Source of the DNA: Wuchereria bancrofti
Lineage: Eukaryota > Nematoda > Chromadorea > Rhabditida > Onchocercidae
Direction of reading: 5' to 3'
DNA length: 64,000 nt
NCBI GenBank assembly: GCA_005281725.1
Contig: SSBO01000007.1
Location: forward strand, 1,618,402-1,682,401
The position numbers and the translations under genes were made by a program. Numbering within the stretch: the first letter of the stretch is position 1; the number at the start of each line of letters is the position of its first letter. Shown here piece by piece: positions 38,001-50,898 of the stretch. The notes under the pieces are model-generated. The model was not told where the DNA came from. It ran no database searches and saw nothing but the letters and a program-made list of their open reading frames with translations.

Positions 38001-40460
38001 ATTCAACATTTCCTAGAGTTTCTTATCTTTTCTCGAAATTTTTTCAGCCAAGTCACTCTATGATCTAATTGACCTAATTTATTTGTGCACAAAATAAATC
38101 GCTGTATTTCAAGACTGGAATTCATCAATAAAACCACGAAAAAAAAAGAAAAAAAACCATTTAAAGAAAATTCACGAGAACCAATCAGAAACACATGAAG
38201 AGAATATTTTTTGGAGGAAATTACACTGAATCTACCAATCTTTCATCACCGAACATTTGCTATCTATGAGATTTTTCTGTAAATTTCTTCAAATTTAAAA
38301 CTTTAGTAGCAGGCGACAACTGTGCAGTGTATGATCGTTTTTTACCGCTCCGACTGTTTATGTAAGTGTATCCATTTCTTTTTTCTTGAAAAATGTTGAT
38401 AATGGTTTTAGTTTAGGTGAAGTTCATTTGACTTTTCTTTTCATGTACAATCGCTAACAGTCTCGATACTATTGGCTATATCAATGTACAGTAACTTTAT
38501 TTTTTCAATATTTGTCTACCATATGTTTCAGGAAAAGGAGAAAATACAGATTTACGAAGAGAGAAAAAATGACTTTACAGGTTCATGTTTTTTTTTCTGA
38601 ATCTCAATGTACGACTGAATATGATGGTATTAGAAAATCTATTTCCGCCCTTTTATTTCCATACGTCTATACCATATCACTTATCTCTAATTATTATCAC
38701 TTTCTGACATTTCAGTGCTTTGAAGCATACTTTTACAATAGCAGCAACATTCTACAAACTGTATTTGTAGTTTTCAGACTCAGACTAGGCTTTAGTCTTC
38801 TTAGAAATACGTGATCACTTGATATTAGTGATGATGATTTGAAGAAATGTCTATTTTCTGAAAGCGTACTATTTAGCACAGTGAATACAGCAATGTATTA
38901 TAAAGCAAGGCATGCATACATGCTAGTGTTGTATCTTGTCGAGTGAATTTAGGATGAATTTCATCCACAATGAGAGCAGCGCTTGCATTTTGCGCTCTTC
39001 TTTTTATATTGGTAATTACATGGATGTAAATGTTGTGAAATGGCAGCTGGAAATGTAATAATAGCTAAATAATTATGTCCTTGTTCAGCGGCATAGGGAC
39101 ATAGTTCAAGATAGAACAAACTAAGGAACTGCTTTTATTGATGAAGCATGGTTAGAACAGGTGTTATTGATCTCCTAAAAAAGTCATAAATAACTGGCTA
39201 GTATCCATGCGATTAACTCGTAACTTGTTGGTTGTGTTCGAGTCGCGTAACAGCACTGGAATTTTGTTCACCGGAAGGAACACTAGAAATTTCTCAGTGG
39301 TCAGGAAAATAAGCTGACTACAAATGCCTCGTAAAAAAAAGGTCAACAAAGCACTGAATCCCTTCTCCCTGAGATGTTCCTGATTTCACAGTGGCCACGA
39401 CTCGCAATTACACACCCATAGTTGCGGTCTGCTTTTTGTCGACTGGTTGTCGCATTTTTTTCCGGGTGTCATGGTGTGGTTTGGTTTAAGTTACGGCTTG
39501 GTAGTTGGTACCACTTGTTACCATCTTTATATATCGCTATTTGTGAGCTGTTGGCTACTTAAAGAATAGTTCTAGGCCCTAAAACTTCATCGAATTGTTG
39601 AGTTTGGTTCGGCCAGTCCTAAATGTGGAATAGACTTGCATCATAACAAGAGCTTATTGTAGTTGCAGTAGAGGCTACTTTGCTTTTACTGCTTATCTTT
39701 CAAGCAAGTCCGTTATAGTCTCAGAATAAGTATACTTCAGTGACAAGAACTGAGTTAGACTGAAATTCATATCCCTGGTTCACATACACACACACAGCGA
39801 CGTTCTCACTCCTACTCAACATATTCATGGTGTGAAATAGATAGTGAGTGTGCAATGGGAATGTGTCGAGGAAATGCTGCTTTACACTCTAGCATTACTT
39901 GCATTATTGCTGCATTTTCGCTTCCTCCATTCCTTTTCATTTGTCTTCTGTATCTGAGTTGTTCTTGACTTTGTTTGATGTGGCATTTCCTTCAAAAAAT
40001 ATGGCAGTCTGTACCACTGATGTCAATTTGATTTGGCAATCGTGAGAGATAATGTTTCGCTATTTAAAAAAAAGTGTTTGGTGGAAAAGAAAGGAGAAGT
40101 CTCCGGTAATTTGAATATCGCTCTGGGTTTTATTAAAAAATTGTGAGAATTACAGAGAAACTGAGCTGTTCTGTCAATATTTATATGATTTGTATGATAA
40201 TTATTGCAAACAAATGTTAAATCCTTAATACCATTAGTCTCTTATTTATATTGCATTCCAGAATAATGTCGTATCAGTCATTTTTTATTATAAGCACCTC
40301 CGTTATCTAGAACATGCATGACAGTATATTGAAATTCGGCGAAATGGTTATTATGTGCTGGAACACAGTGTAAAGACTATCACTTGACACGATAAATGAA
40401 TTTGTGCGTATAAAATAGGTTTATAACAAAATTGGAATAATGCAATATTCTAGTCATTTC
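35095..40460. other. Gene-poor region between divergent hnRNP K and SPATS2 genes
   Basis: The flanking genes point away from each other, so this ~5.4 kb must carry both promoters. A moderately GC-rich stretch (about 34.9-36.9 kb) contains open frames such as 35313-35720 plus, 35898-36086 minus and 36620-36832 plus, none with a recognisable domain or convincing splice sites. An inverted repeat is at 37323-37442. The plus-strand frame 37453-37695 encodes a hydrophobic AT-driven peptide that I do not call as a gene. Other parts are AT-rich and featureless. Confidence 0.5.
37323..37442. repeat. Inverted repeat, ~30-bp imperfect arms
   Basis: The left arm at 37323-37352 (GAATAAACTGC...GAATTATTGAATCA) pairs with the right arm at 37411-37442 (TTCATTCAATAATTC...GCAGTTTATTC). 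Mismatches cluster in the middle of each arm. About 60 bases separate them. It could be a small foldback element. Confidence 0.65.
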
Positions 40461-40503
40461 AGAGTTGGTGGCGTATACACTTCATTTATTTTAATATAAA
40501 AAG

Positions 40504-43500
40504 ATGTCTATGCAGCAGTATCGAAATGAAAAAAAAATAATTGAAGAGGCAGTAGCAAAAGTGCGTGAGGTGGTACGTACGGCATCAAAGAACGACATCA
40601 TTCTTGCACTTCATAATTTCGATTTCGATGTTAACAAAACTATTCAAGCGTTTTGTGATGGTTCGTCAAATCAGATTTGTTTTGAGAGAAACCTATTTCT
40701 TAGATTTGAATTTAAATTTCGCTCATTATATTTATTCCTCTAAGCTGGAAGTTTGTGTTTCATAACTTTACACTATAGGATTTCAAATTACCAAATTGCT
40801 AGTTTTATTAATTCAGCCTATTGGTAAGATTTCAAAATACTTTGTTACAGATGGTGCACAAAGCGCTTTAGGTTCATGGAAGAGATCAGGTACCTCTAAT
40901 AAAAAAAATCAAAAGAAAAAGAAGATGGCCAAAAATCAAGTTAGTATTCTTTTTTTGAATTTTTTGTGGAATGGTAAGAAAGATTTTGGAAAGTTTGTCA
41001 AAATTCACATCTAATTTTCAGACAATTACTGCAGCGTCAGTATCTACGCCTTCATGCATTTGTGCACCACATTCTACTCCTAAAACCGCAAATGGAGTGA
41101 TTTCATCACCGGTTATCAGCGGTAAGGGAGCGCAGCATTTTTAACTTAGTATTTTCAATGTTTTATGATTTTTTATAACAATAGGAGAAATTGTGCTCCA
41201 TTTTTAAAACATAGGTCAGTCATTTATTTTTTCAAACTGCAGTGTAGTGGAGTTTAACATAACGTGCTATTTTCTATTGTAGGATTATTCGTGAAGCTGA
41301 ATACTGACGTCACTTTTGGAATGGAAAAGAGATTTTCAAAACATTTTGCATAGCCTCTGTTTATTATCATGAATTAATGTGTATGACAGGAATTGTGGAA
41401 GTAGCGAATCCACGCAAGCGATCTGAGACCGTACCGCTGTCAACTTCTGAATCGCAAAAATTAGTGGCCAATGCTGGTGATGCAAAAGTACCTTTTCCGT
41501 TCAAATCAGCAACATCGAACGAAATCGAGAGTCTTGACAGTGATCGTGTCGATGGAGGTAATGTAGATTTTTTCGAATATAAATTCATTCTGAACTTTTC
41601 TGATGTATTTCTATATATGACTTCTGAGGCTGCCAATTTTGGCAGATCCTGAATTACAAAAGCTTTCATAGCAGGTTTGATGTCCCATACGTAAAACTTT
41701 TCGATATTTGCTCATAACATTTTGACCTAGGTCATTTCATTTTTCTTTACTACTGAAATTATTTTAGATGCGACAGGACTAAGGGACTATGATAGGCAGA
41801 TTGAAAAGATAGAAACCGTTTTTGAAAACCAAATTTCTATAGCTGAAGAAAATGTGAGGAATTCATTTAAGGTAAGAATATATTGAAATTGATGCGAAAT
41901 TTAGAGTGTCTTTTGCTTTGTCTCTTTTGATATTGTCAGCTGTGGATAACCAGAAGTATAAAGTGACGGAAGAGTTTCTCGTTAATCAAGATATTTACTG
42001 GATTCAAGAGACAAACAAGAATAAAGAAAGGTTAATTCTCATATAAGAAGACTGCAAACACTATCTATTTTAGTCTATACGTCAAATGTTGGTTGAACGT
42101 GAAAATCATTTACTGGCGGAGTTACAACGAACGCATGATGAAGGAACACGGTTCTTTAGTGAACGTCGTCTGCAATCTTGTGGACTGTACGATCGTGCCA
42201 AGCGAATGAGCGCAATGAGTGATCGTGAACAAATGGAATTGCGCAGTGAAATTGCAAGATTTAATGCAGAAAAGCAAAACGAAGAAGGAATCGCTATTGC
42301 ATGCCTTTTTCACTGCGATAGTGCTCAACTCATCAAACTTATTAAAAATTTCGGCGAAGGTAGTACAGGACTTGATTTACACAATTTTTATCAATCTGTT
42401 GAGATTGTATTAGATTTTTTTTATTCCTAAAAAATCTATAAAGTCACTAATTGGTGGTACTATACACAGATTTTTTCAAATGTTTTGTAAGAAAGATGAT
42501 AACATTATACTTAATTCGATCTTTGCTGGGAGAATAGAATAAGCTATTACGTCCACGATATCTTTAATGGATTTTTACAGTGGTTGCTGTAAATAGTACA
42601 GCCATAAGTGAGACGAATATAGCAGCGCGTCAAGTGGGAAATGCTGTATCAGCACCATATGTCATGAAACATTCGACGAGTCATTCGTCTATTGTAAGCT
42701 CACTCGGTGAAGACTCGGGCCTCGGACAAATTAGCCCGGTTGGAAATGGTGCTTTTCAACATTCAATTTAAAAGAAATAAAACAAGAAATGATCTAAGTG
42801 TTATTAGTTACTTCATTAACATAAGTACAAAATGCAATCGTTAAACGAAGTAGAATTAAGGAATTAGGATTTTTCATATTAATTTTTTAACTTACAGTCT
42901 TACAGTACTGGTGACCGAAATAATGTACTGGCGGATTTTTCAGAGGACCGTAAGAATGTAGCGGAAATTTCGAATGGAGGAATTTTGATGAAATCTGACG
43001 CTCTGACTGCTGAACAGCTTGCAGATCTCAACAGAAAACTGCAGGAATCGCTCAAAGCACAGGCATGTTTTACCCAAAGGGCAGTGATGATGATTTTAAT
43101 CTTCATCATTATGTGGTGGTTGTAATTATTATCTGTTACAAGGTCATATAGAAACGCGGTAGAATCAGTGTTCTAAAAATTTAATGCATCATATGCTGCA
43201 TGACTAACTGGGTGATAAGCGGATTTCTTGATTGCTGTATTGGTGAGCAGACTGTGGGGAAAGTTTGACTTCCGACAGTGATCTTCCTTGCAGGAATCGT
43301 TTTTTGGTATTATTAAGCATTCGGTTTCCTTTTGCATCATTCCACGTGGATGGATGGGATTTTTTGTTAATCTTTTCACTGTAGATATTAAAATAACAGA
43401 TTTGTTGTGTACAGCTTTTTATGTTATCCTGTCTTGATTTTTAAGCTGCAGTTTAACAAAGAGCTGGGTATTTATTATCATTTCCGTGTTCAGGGTATTG

Positions 43501-43685
43501 ATGCTTCGATTTTATCTGGTATTGGTAGTAGGAATGGAATGCCAGTCAGACGACGACTTCCTGGGAATGGACGAGGTGGACAGTCAAACTCAGCTCGAGG
43601 AGGGCGAGGAAGAGCTCAGTTTAGCAGTGGTAACGGCAAAACATCGCTTGTTCGCGTTCCCGACCTTTTTATTTTAGAATCTTAA
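40504..43685 (+). CDS. SPATS2: SPATS2/SPATS2L homolog (UBA-like, coiled-coil)
   Basis: A nematode member of the SPATS2 family; vertebrate SPATS2L is found in stress granules and nucleoli and binds RNA, and the biochemical role is unknown. Exons: 40504-40660, 40851-40939, 41022-41121, 41390-41557, 41768-41871, 42074-42359, 42581-42738, 42898-43062, 43494-43685. The N-terminal UBA-like motif VREVVRTASKNDIILALHNF DFDVNKTIQAF is almost the vertebrate sequence. A Lys-rich patch (NKKNQKKKKMAKNQ) is followed by a coiled coil with the family signature DYDRQIEKIETVFENQI. The C-terminus is Gly/Arg-rich (GRGGQSNSARGGRGRAQF), typical for RNA contact. Joining the eighth and ninth exons in phase needs a GC donor (CAG|GCATGT) or a weak GTGATG donor 21 bases on. 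Reading through after 42738 gives an early stop at 42769-42771, a possible short isoform. An acceptor ATTTCAG about 41 bases before the ATG suggests trans-splicing. Confidence 0.88.
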
Positions 43686-46600
43686 GCCTTAAATCAATGC
43701 GTATTTTAGTTCGGAATATGTCTTATTATTTTGCTCATTTCGAAATGTTTGGCTTGATTTCTTTTATGTTCCAACCACATGGAAACATGTAGTCACTTAC
43801 CCTCGAAGTCGTTGTGGTGGATAACTGGTTGGTAAGCTTCCATATATAGTAGTACTCGAAGTCAAGCTCATTTCAACTGTTTGGAGTAATAAGTGATAAG
43901 TGCGCTACGCATTTCATCATAAAAAAAGGGAATGAGCAGTTTTTTTTTTCTGTTTTTTTCACTCTACCTTTTTTGAGGTTAGCAATGGTTTTATGATTAT
44001 TGTTTCTTTATTGAAAAAGTTCTCTACTTTTGTCATATTGATAACAGTTGCTTTCTAAAACATTACGTCGTTTGTGTGTCAACCTTTTGAACAATAAACT
44101 TTAAAGATTGACAGTGGATTCCATGTTTCATGTCTTTGATCTGAAATCTGTTGTTTGGAACATGGAATGTATTACTTGCTGAAGAGTAGCATGGAGCGGA
44201 ATTACAGTTTTTGATGCAGCATCACGTATGACTATCATATTTCATTAATCTTGATAATTGTTCCCATTTATTTGTCCACTTTTCTTTATTCTTCGATCTG
44301 TTTTTCTGTGATCAATATGGTCCTTGTCTCTCACGTTTTTCCCAAAAGTACTTTATTTCATGTTCTGCTGCCTCGTCACCCTCAGAGTGCACTTGTGCCC
44401 GTATCTTTCTTTACCTATCTTTCAGTCATGAAATTCCACCGGATTTATTTGTGAACGTGAATTTCTTCGATTAATTGTTGCACATTGCTTTAGGTTATAA
44501 GTTTTATAGGATCTAAGAATTCAAGACGGATTCAAGGCAAACGTTCTGCCATGTAAATGTTATTGATTTGCTTGATGAAACAGCTATATAACAGTAATAA
44601 TGACTCCAATAGTGTTTTTGTTAGTTCAAATTCATTGATATCATTTAGTATTAACGGTTAATTTCTCGCCTATTCTTGAACTATTTGGCTTTTTCCAGCT
44701 GATGAAATGGTTTATAAGCTATTATTCATGACATGGAATCAAAAAACTAAACTTGCGAGATTTTGAAATTTATTGTTACTATTAAAACATCTAAAAAAGT
44801 TTCGCAATACTTGAATGACGTTAGTAATTTATGGTGTAATAACATTGAGTAGTTCACGGTATCGTTCTTTTTCGGTCCTATATGTGTCTTCAGTTATCAG
44901 TGTATGTGTAGTATTGTTTATAGATGATATAAATTCATAAATGGTACGTATTCGCTCATTTCACTTTTCATTGTACTACAGTAATCTGAAGAAATCACCT
45001 TTGTATTTGCAATAAGTTGTCATACACATTTGTTCTGAAGTTTTTGGGTATGTTTGTATTCCTTTCAAACAAAAAAGACTTTCTTTTCTATCAATAAATT
45101 ATCATTCCTTCCATGTTTGTGTTATTCAGCACCAAAAAGTAGACATTAAACTCAATGAAATACAAACATTGAGCTGGATTTTCGTAGGTGTCTTCGGGAA
45201 GGAGATGGGTTAGCTTAGAAGCATTTCATTGATTTCTATGTTCAATAAGAGATTTTTTTCTGCTTGGGACCCTATCTCCTAATTTTGCTTTATTAAATGG
45301 AGTCATAATAAAATCAGGAGGCCAAAAAAGGATAGGAGATGAATTTATTACGTCTTGTGAGGTTTAACTGTTGAAAATAAATAAGAGAGTAAAATTAGAA
45401 ATTAAAACGAAACTGTGGTTTGCTTCTCCGAGCACAGTTTGAAGTGGAAGAATGGAATTTGTTCATTCACCGGAACTATAGCACTGGAAAGAACTAGCAC
45501 CGAGTGCACACATCCTATGCGGTATTCTTATACTCTAGATACAAGCGATTCGTCTAACCACTTATTAGTTTAGCTGAGAGTCTTCTACTGTTGAAGCTTT
45601 CTGGAAAGTTCTGATTATGAAGATGAAGGTTGAGAATTCATAGACAGATACGATGTTAGTAGTACTTGAAATAGTTGAAAGCGATGGCAAAAATAACCAC
45701 AATAGCTTTTGAAGCAGTATATTTTTATAATTTGTTTCTAAGTTAGTGTACAAATGTTACACATCTGTTTCGATCCTCTCTTCATTTATTATCAGAATTG
45801 TCTTTTCTTTTTCACTGACTTCCGGATGAAATATAATCAGTTATGCTGTCTGAAGTATTCAGTCATCATCGTTGTAGTCCAATATCAGATAAAACTAGGT
45901 CATCCATACAGAAACCAAACAATTACATTCTACGTCAAGATCAAAGAATAGTTTCTCATATGAACGAAAAAATTAGATTTGCAAATTTAAACTTAAAAGA
46001 AAAAATGCTCGTCACTAAAAAATCGAAGGTAACTGATTTTGATTATCATTGGCTTTCCTATCATTGATTGATAATACTGCTGAAGGAATCGAAGCCAAAG
46101 GCTTGTTAATTCTGGATATTAACTATTCCTGATGTTTATACCTGTTGATACATTTATGAAACACATATGTATTCCTATGAACTGCGTTGACCAAATCCCA
46201 TTCTTCATTTCAATTAAATCCCTCAGAAAATACTGTTGAATGTATGAGTCGTCTAAAGGGCATAAGTTACTTACTGATAGTTTAGATTCTGATCCATATA
46301 TAGTGTTATGACTCTTATTTGATATTATGTTCATCAGACATAATTTTTTTTCTCATGTTATTAATATAAATTTACCGGTTACAACAACGGACTTATAAAA
46401 ATATGCAATTAACACAAATTTACTGATCATAACAACAAATTCCATAAAAATATAAACATCGGAATACGGATAAACTAACGAAATGACAATTTATTATTAT
46501 TTAGTTATTTTGACCTCATTTTAACTTCAAAAATGACTTTTACTTAACATCATTTACTGTGACAATACCATAAATATACCAATAATAGCTTGGTGATGTT

Positions 46601-47321
46601 ATCCATTTAGTAGAGACTCATGTATTTATTCATAGAACTGTACTACTTGTTAATAAGTATTACTTACTTTTAAAGTTGATTAGCTGCACCTTTCAAAATC
46701 GCATTTACGTGCTAAATTTAGGACATACGAAATAAGTAAAACAAGAACTGCGGAGATTTAAGTGAACTTCAGATTCAGCAGTTCTCATCTACAGGGCCTC
46801 ACAACAAATGGTAAATGTAGTCATTGTCTCCTTTATTATATAATAAGATTTGCTATTTATGAATTAGATTATTCTTTCCAATTAATTTGTGTATGTCTAA
46901 GCAAAGGTGGAAGTCCAGCTTTAGGTCATAGGTTATAGAGGAATGCATTACCCCTCAATGAATATCACATACTCACACATCCACATACAAAAGCCACCAA
47001 CTAACTGATCAGGTAAACAAGCAGATCGTAGCAGAGGAAAAGTGCGATCATTTGCTTATGTGCAGTTATTCCAGGTATCCTTGTTGTGTTTGCTCGTTGT
47101 GTATGACAATGTATGTATATATTGGTGATATTCTCTTGGTACCTTGTGGTAGAGAAATTGACATCTCTTCGACATGTTAAATTACAATTTTCACGCTCGA
47201 TCTTTGACCACATCTTAAGTTACAATGTTGTATGCAATTTTTTAATTCATTGAAATCATATTTTTTATGATATTTTGTTATTTAACATATCGTTGTGATA
47301 TTCAGATTCATTTCGTTTCAT
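43686..47321. other. Gene-free spacer, SPATS2 to AKAP17A
   Basis: About 3.6 kb without a gene I can support. An AATAAA at about 44093 could be the SPATS2 poly(A) signal. A copy of a dispersed AT-rich motif lies near 46515. Open frames such as 44251-44454 and 45754-46067 plus are AT-driven and lack domains. Confidence 0.55.
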
Positions 47322-47333
47322 TTTCTCATTCAG
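47322..47333 (+). promoter_or_regulatory. Probable spliced-leader acceptor upstream of AKAP17A
   Basis: TTTTCTCATTCAG ends about 47 bases before the ATG at 47380, with no upstream exon needed by homology. That is the usual layout of a nematode trans-splice site. The leader itself is not encoded here. Confidence 0.5.
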
Positions 47334-47379
47334 AAATTGTCCTAAAGATTGGAATCACGAGAAGGATGCACCGATCTCA

Positions 47380-50300
47380 ATGGCTGATGAATTGGAACCA
47401 TTGTGTATTCCAGTGGGTCTTTACGTAAAACCATCAGCCAGAATGACGGTTACTGTCTGTCTGCCTCCGCTGAAACAACCTGGACAGTCAATCTCCAATT
47501 GGGATTTGATGGAGAAAATCAAAAAAGCCGTTAGTCCTATTGAGGTATTCATCATTTTCTCTTCACTTTGCTTCAGATCGTAATGAACAGTGAATGAATG
47601 TCAACTACATGCTATATCTTAGCTTTCTGTATTATGAAGAAACTCGCACTGTCAGGTGTAAAGCTATACGAAGTTAAGCCGTTTGTATGTTTGGGTGTAG
47701 TGTAACATATTACATTTCCGACTTTAGGTGCCTCCTGAATAATAATCCAATTTTGTAGTAGTCATAATCATGAACAGCTCTTTTAAAAGAAACTAAGTAT
47801 CAGAAGCCAACTACTTATCTAGATGTTTCGCACTGTCATAACTTTGTCAAATTGTTGCTGGTTTAGATCGTCTGGGTATACCTGTTAACAGCGTGATACC
47901 GTTGTTTCAGAAATATATTTGGTTATAACTTCCGACTTTCTGTTTTTCATCTTTGCATTCTCATTGATATGAGAAATTACTTTTGCTAACACAATAAAGA
48001 TATACATTTTTTATTTTGTAGCTTTCATCAATTCGCGTCATGACAAGTACCATCGAGTTGGTTCGGTTCGAGGCAGAGCTCCCCAACCGCAAGATTCTTG
48101 CTAAGGTTATAAGTTAAATACTAATTGTTTGAGGTGTTGTGCATTATGCATTCAAATATGTTACTTCGCTGTCTAAGTTTACTTAGGTATGATAGAGAGG
48201 TTCTTTTAATATCAGTCGTTAACTTGTATTGAAAGTATACATTGATTTAATTGATTTTTTTTAAGACTCTTATTTGGCTCTTATATCAACGAGATTGTAT
48301 TTCGAAAGACTTTTTTTTCAGTTGTTGAAGTTAAGCAAGTCTGTCACCTACTTGTATGAACCACGTACGAAAGACAGCTCATCTGTGAATTTCTTTTTTT
48401 TTTTCTTGAAGTTCTCTGCGTTTGATGCCAGATATAGTTTCCAGGTCATTAAAGCTTTGGATGGTTATACGTTGAAAGTAATGGGTTTCTTTGAGCCGCT
48501 AAAAGTCCGAGCAGCGGAAGCGAAGTCGGATTTTCCTACCCGACATGATTGGGATGAATTCTTTCGAAACTCAGATAATATGAATGAACTAGAACCCGGC
48601 GAACGACCCGATACTATTTATTTAGCGAAAATGCCATCGAATTGGTTTAAGGTTATCCTTTTCAATTCATAAATTCTCCTTCGCTTACTGCATTATCGTC
48701 AACTGGATTTTGCTCACTCATTCATAAGTGATGATGTTATTTGTCACATTGTTCCTATTTTAGTCTTCTGAAAAGGTGTTATTACATCTCGCAGTATGAA
48801 ATGTGACTGATTGCTGTGTCACGTTCTATCGTTGTGCATTAAATTCCACTTGGCATTACTGATATAGTATGTGCCACAATTTGTAAACTTCAAACTTAAG
48901 TTTTCGATTTTTTCTTATGTCGAATTTTGAAACGCTTTTATTTCGTAGGAATGTGGCTCCAGTGATGATTCAATGCCTAATGAACATGTTCTTCAAAATG
49001 TCTTCGAACGTTTTGGAACAGTTCGCTGTGTTGATATCCCAGTTTGCGATCCGTATAGAAGGAAAATGTCTTCTAAAATATCTGGTATACGTACCACAGG
49101 TTTCTCATTCGGACAGGTCAGCCCTTCTCTACAGACAGAATTTCATGGATTTTTATTGCACATCTCAAATATTCTTAGCTCATCCTTTTCAGGTTTCTGC
49201 AGGTTAAGGACTTGTAACAATCCTTTCAGGAGGTATTATTTGAAGGATATGTACAATTTGTAGAATATATATCATTTGTCAGAGCTATGGATTTTTTGCG
49301 TAACAAGAAGTTAGTGAAGAAGATGTCGGATGATAGGATTTTCGAAGCAGCCATCAAAGTTAGCAAATTTCGTTTACAATTTGTAGCAGTTCATATTTCC
49401 AGGAGTTCGTAAGGCGAGGATGCTGTATTTATCACTTGTTAGTGGATGTTGTTGCTACGAATAATTGATTTATGCTGAATTCGTTCCCTTCTTTCTGTAT
49501 CTTAAAAATGAATAATTCGACATTATTAAGTTTTCTAACTTACAGGTTGATTTTGATAAAAGTAAACATTTGTCAAACAAAAACATACATAAAAGATATG
49601 TCGAAAGAGAACGATTGAAGGAATTAGAGAAGCAAAAAATTTCAGAAGAGTGTCAAGAACGGTAGGAAATTGGTTTTTTCATTCTTACTATTTTGATGAC
49701 AGTTTTAAACTCTCTTCTAATCATAAGTTACTATTTGAGACTACTGACATTGGGGAAGATAATGAAGAGATGAGGTTGTAATGAGTATTGACCATTCTTT
49801 TTAATGATGCAAACATAAATTTAGTGTTTATAGCGCAATACGCTTAGAAACTTTGCTTATCTTACTATTAATGAAAAGCTAAAATTGAATCTTCGGTCCC
49901 CTTCAGTTCAACAGAATGTACGGAAAATATATGGTTATTACTGAACAGTGTTCATTTTTGTAGTGAAAAAGGTGAAGGAGATAAAACGAATACCAGAAAA
50001 AAATACGTCGAACGTAAATCACAAAGGGAAGAGAAACACAGCCGAAAAGTTAGTGATTTTTTTAATTTTTTTTCGACAATTCCTCAGTTTTGTAGATAGT
50101 ATTTTATTCTTTATTTAATTGATTTAGTTTCTATTTCTATTTTTCATTACTTCTAAATTCCAAAAGCTTTTGAAAACTGGAATATTGAAACACCTCAACT
50201 GGTGTAATAAGATTAGTAGGAGTGGAGATTGAGCTTATCATTTTCAATAGTTTAATGCAGTAAGTGAAAAAATTCCAAATTTAAGTTCTGTATATGTATA

Positions 50301-50898
50301 TTCAGATTTTTGTATGAGTTTAACAGAATCAGTAAGCTGCATTAATATTTCATATCACAACAAAAGAATTATTTCGAATTGAAAGTTCAGCGAAACCAAA
50401 AGAGGCAACTGAAGAAGGAGCATCAGTTAAATGAAATGATCGCGGAAGAAGAAAGGAAATTGGTAATTGCGCGGCGGAAACTGGAATCAAAAAGATTGCT
50501 TTCGGCACTTTTTTGGAGAATTGAGGTAGTTCTTTTCATTTATTAGGTTTTGTTCCTTGATTAATTTCAAAAGGGTTTAATAAATAACTGTAAAGTTTCA
50601 AAATGTAGAATGTGGAGGTAAATTATTTTCGACAACGCTGGTCGGAAAATATGCTTATTTTTGTTCTTCCACAAGTTTTTCCTGATAAGTAATTAAGGAT
50701 ATTTAGGCAAAACTGCGAAAAAAAGATTCTAGAATGAAAATGAGTTCGAGGAATTTAGAAGAAGATTTACAATCGGAACTAGAAACGAAGCTAAGACAAG
50801 CTCTTCTTCGGGAACAAGAACAAAGATTGCGAAAACGAGTGCGGTTTTCAGTTCCATCCAAATATTCTCCTCCTAACACAGATTTAGTTTTACTTTAA
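47380..50898 (+). CDS. AKAP17A: AKAP17A / XE7 (SFRS17A) homolog
   Basis: Homolog of AKAP17A, a spliceosome-associated nuclear protein that in mammals also anchors protein kinase A. Nine exons join in phase to 426 residues: 47380-47544, 48022-48105, 48445-48651, 48949-49116, 49230-49358, 49546-49661, 49964-50048, 50391-50525, 50707-50898. Matches along the whole N-terminal half are strong: GLYVKPSARMTVTVCLPPLK, QPGQSISNWDLMEKIK, LKVRAAEAKSDFPTRHDWDE, ELEPGERPDTIYLAKMPSNW, and an RRM-like FERFGTVRCVDIPVCDPYRR. From ~residue 250 the chain is a charged Lys/Glu/Arg coiled coil (RYVERERLKELEKQK and later). It stops after KYSPPNTDLVLL. Human AKAP17A has ~695 residues ending in an Arg/Ser-rich tail that is absent here. 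The start at 47380 matches the vertebrate N-terminus. Confidence 0.94.
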
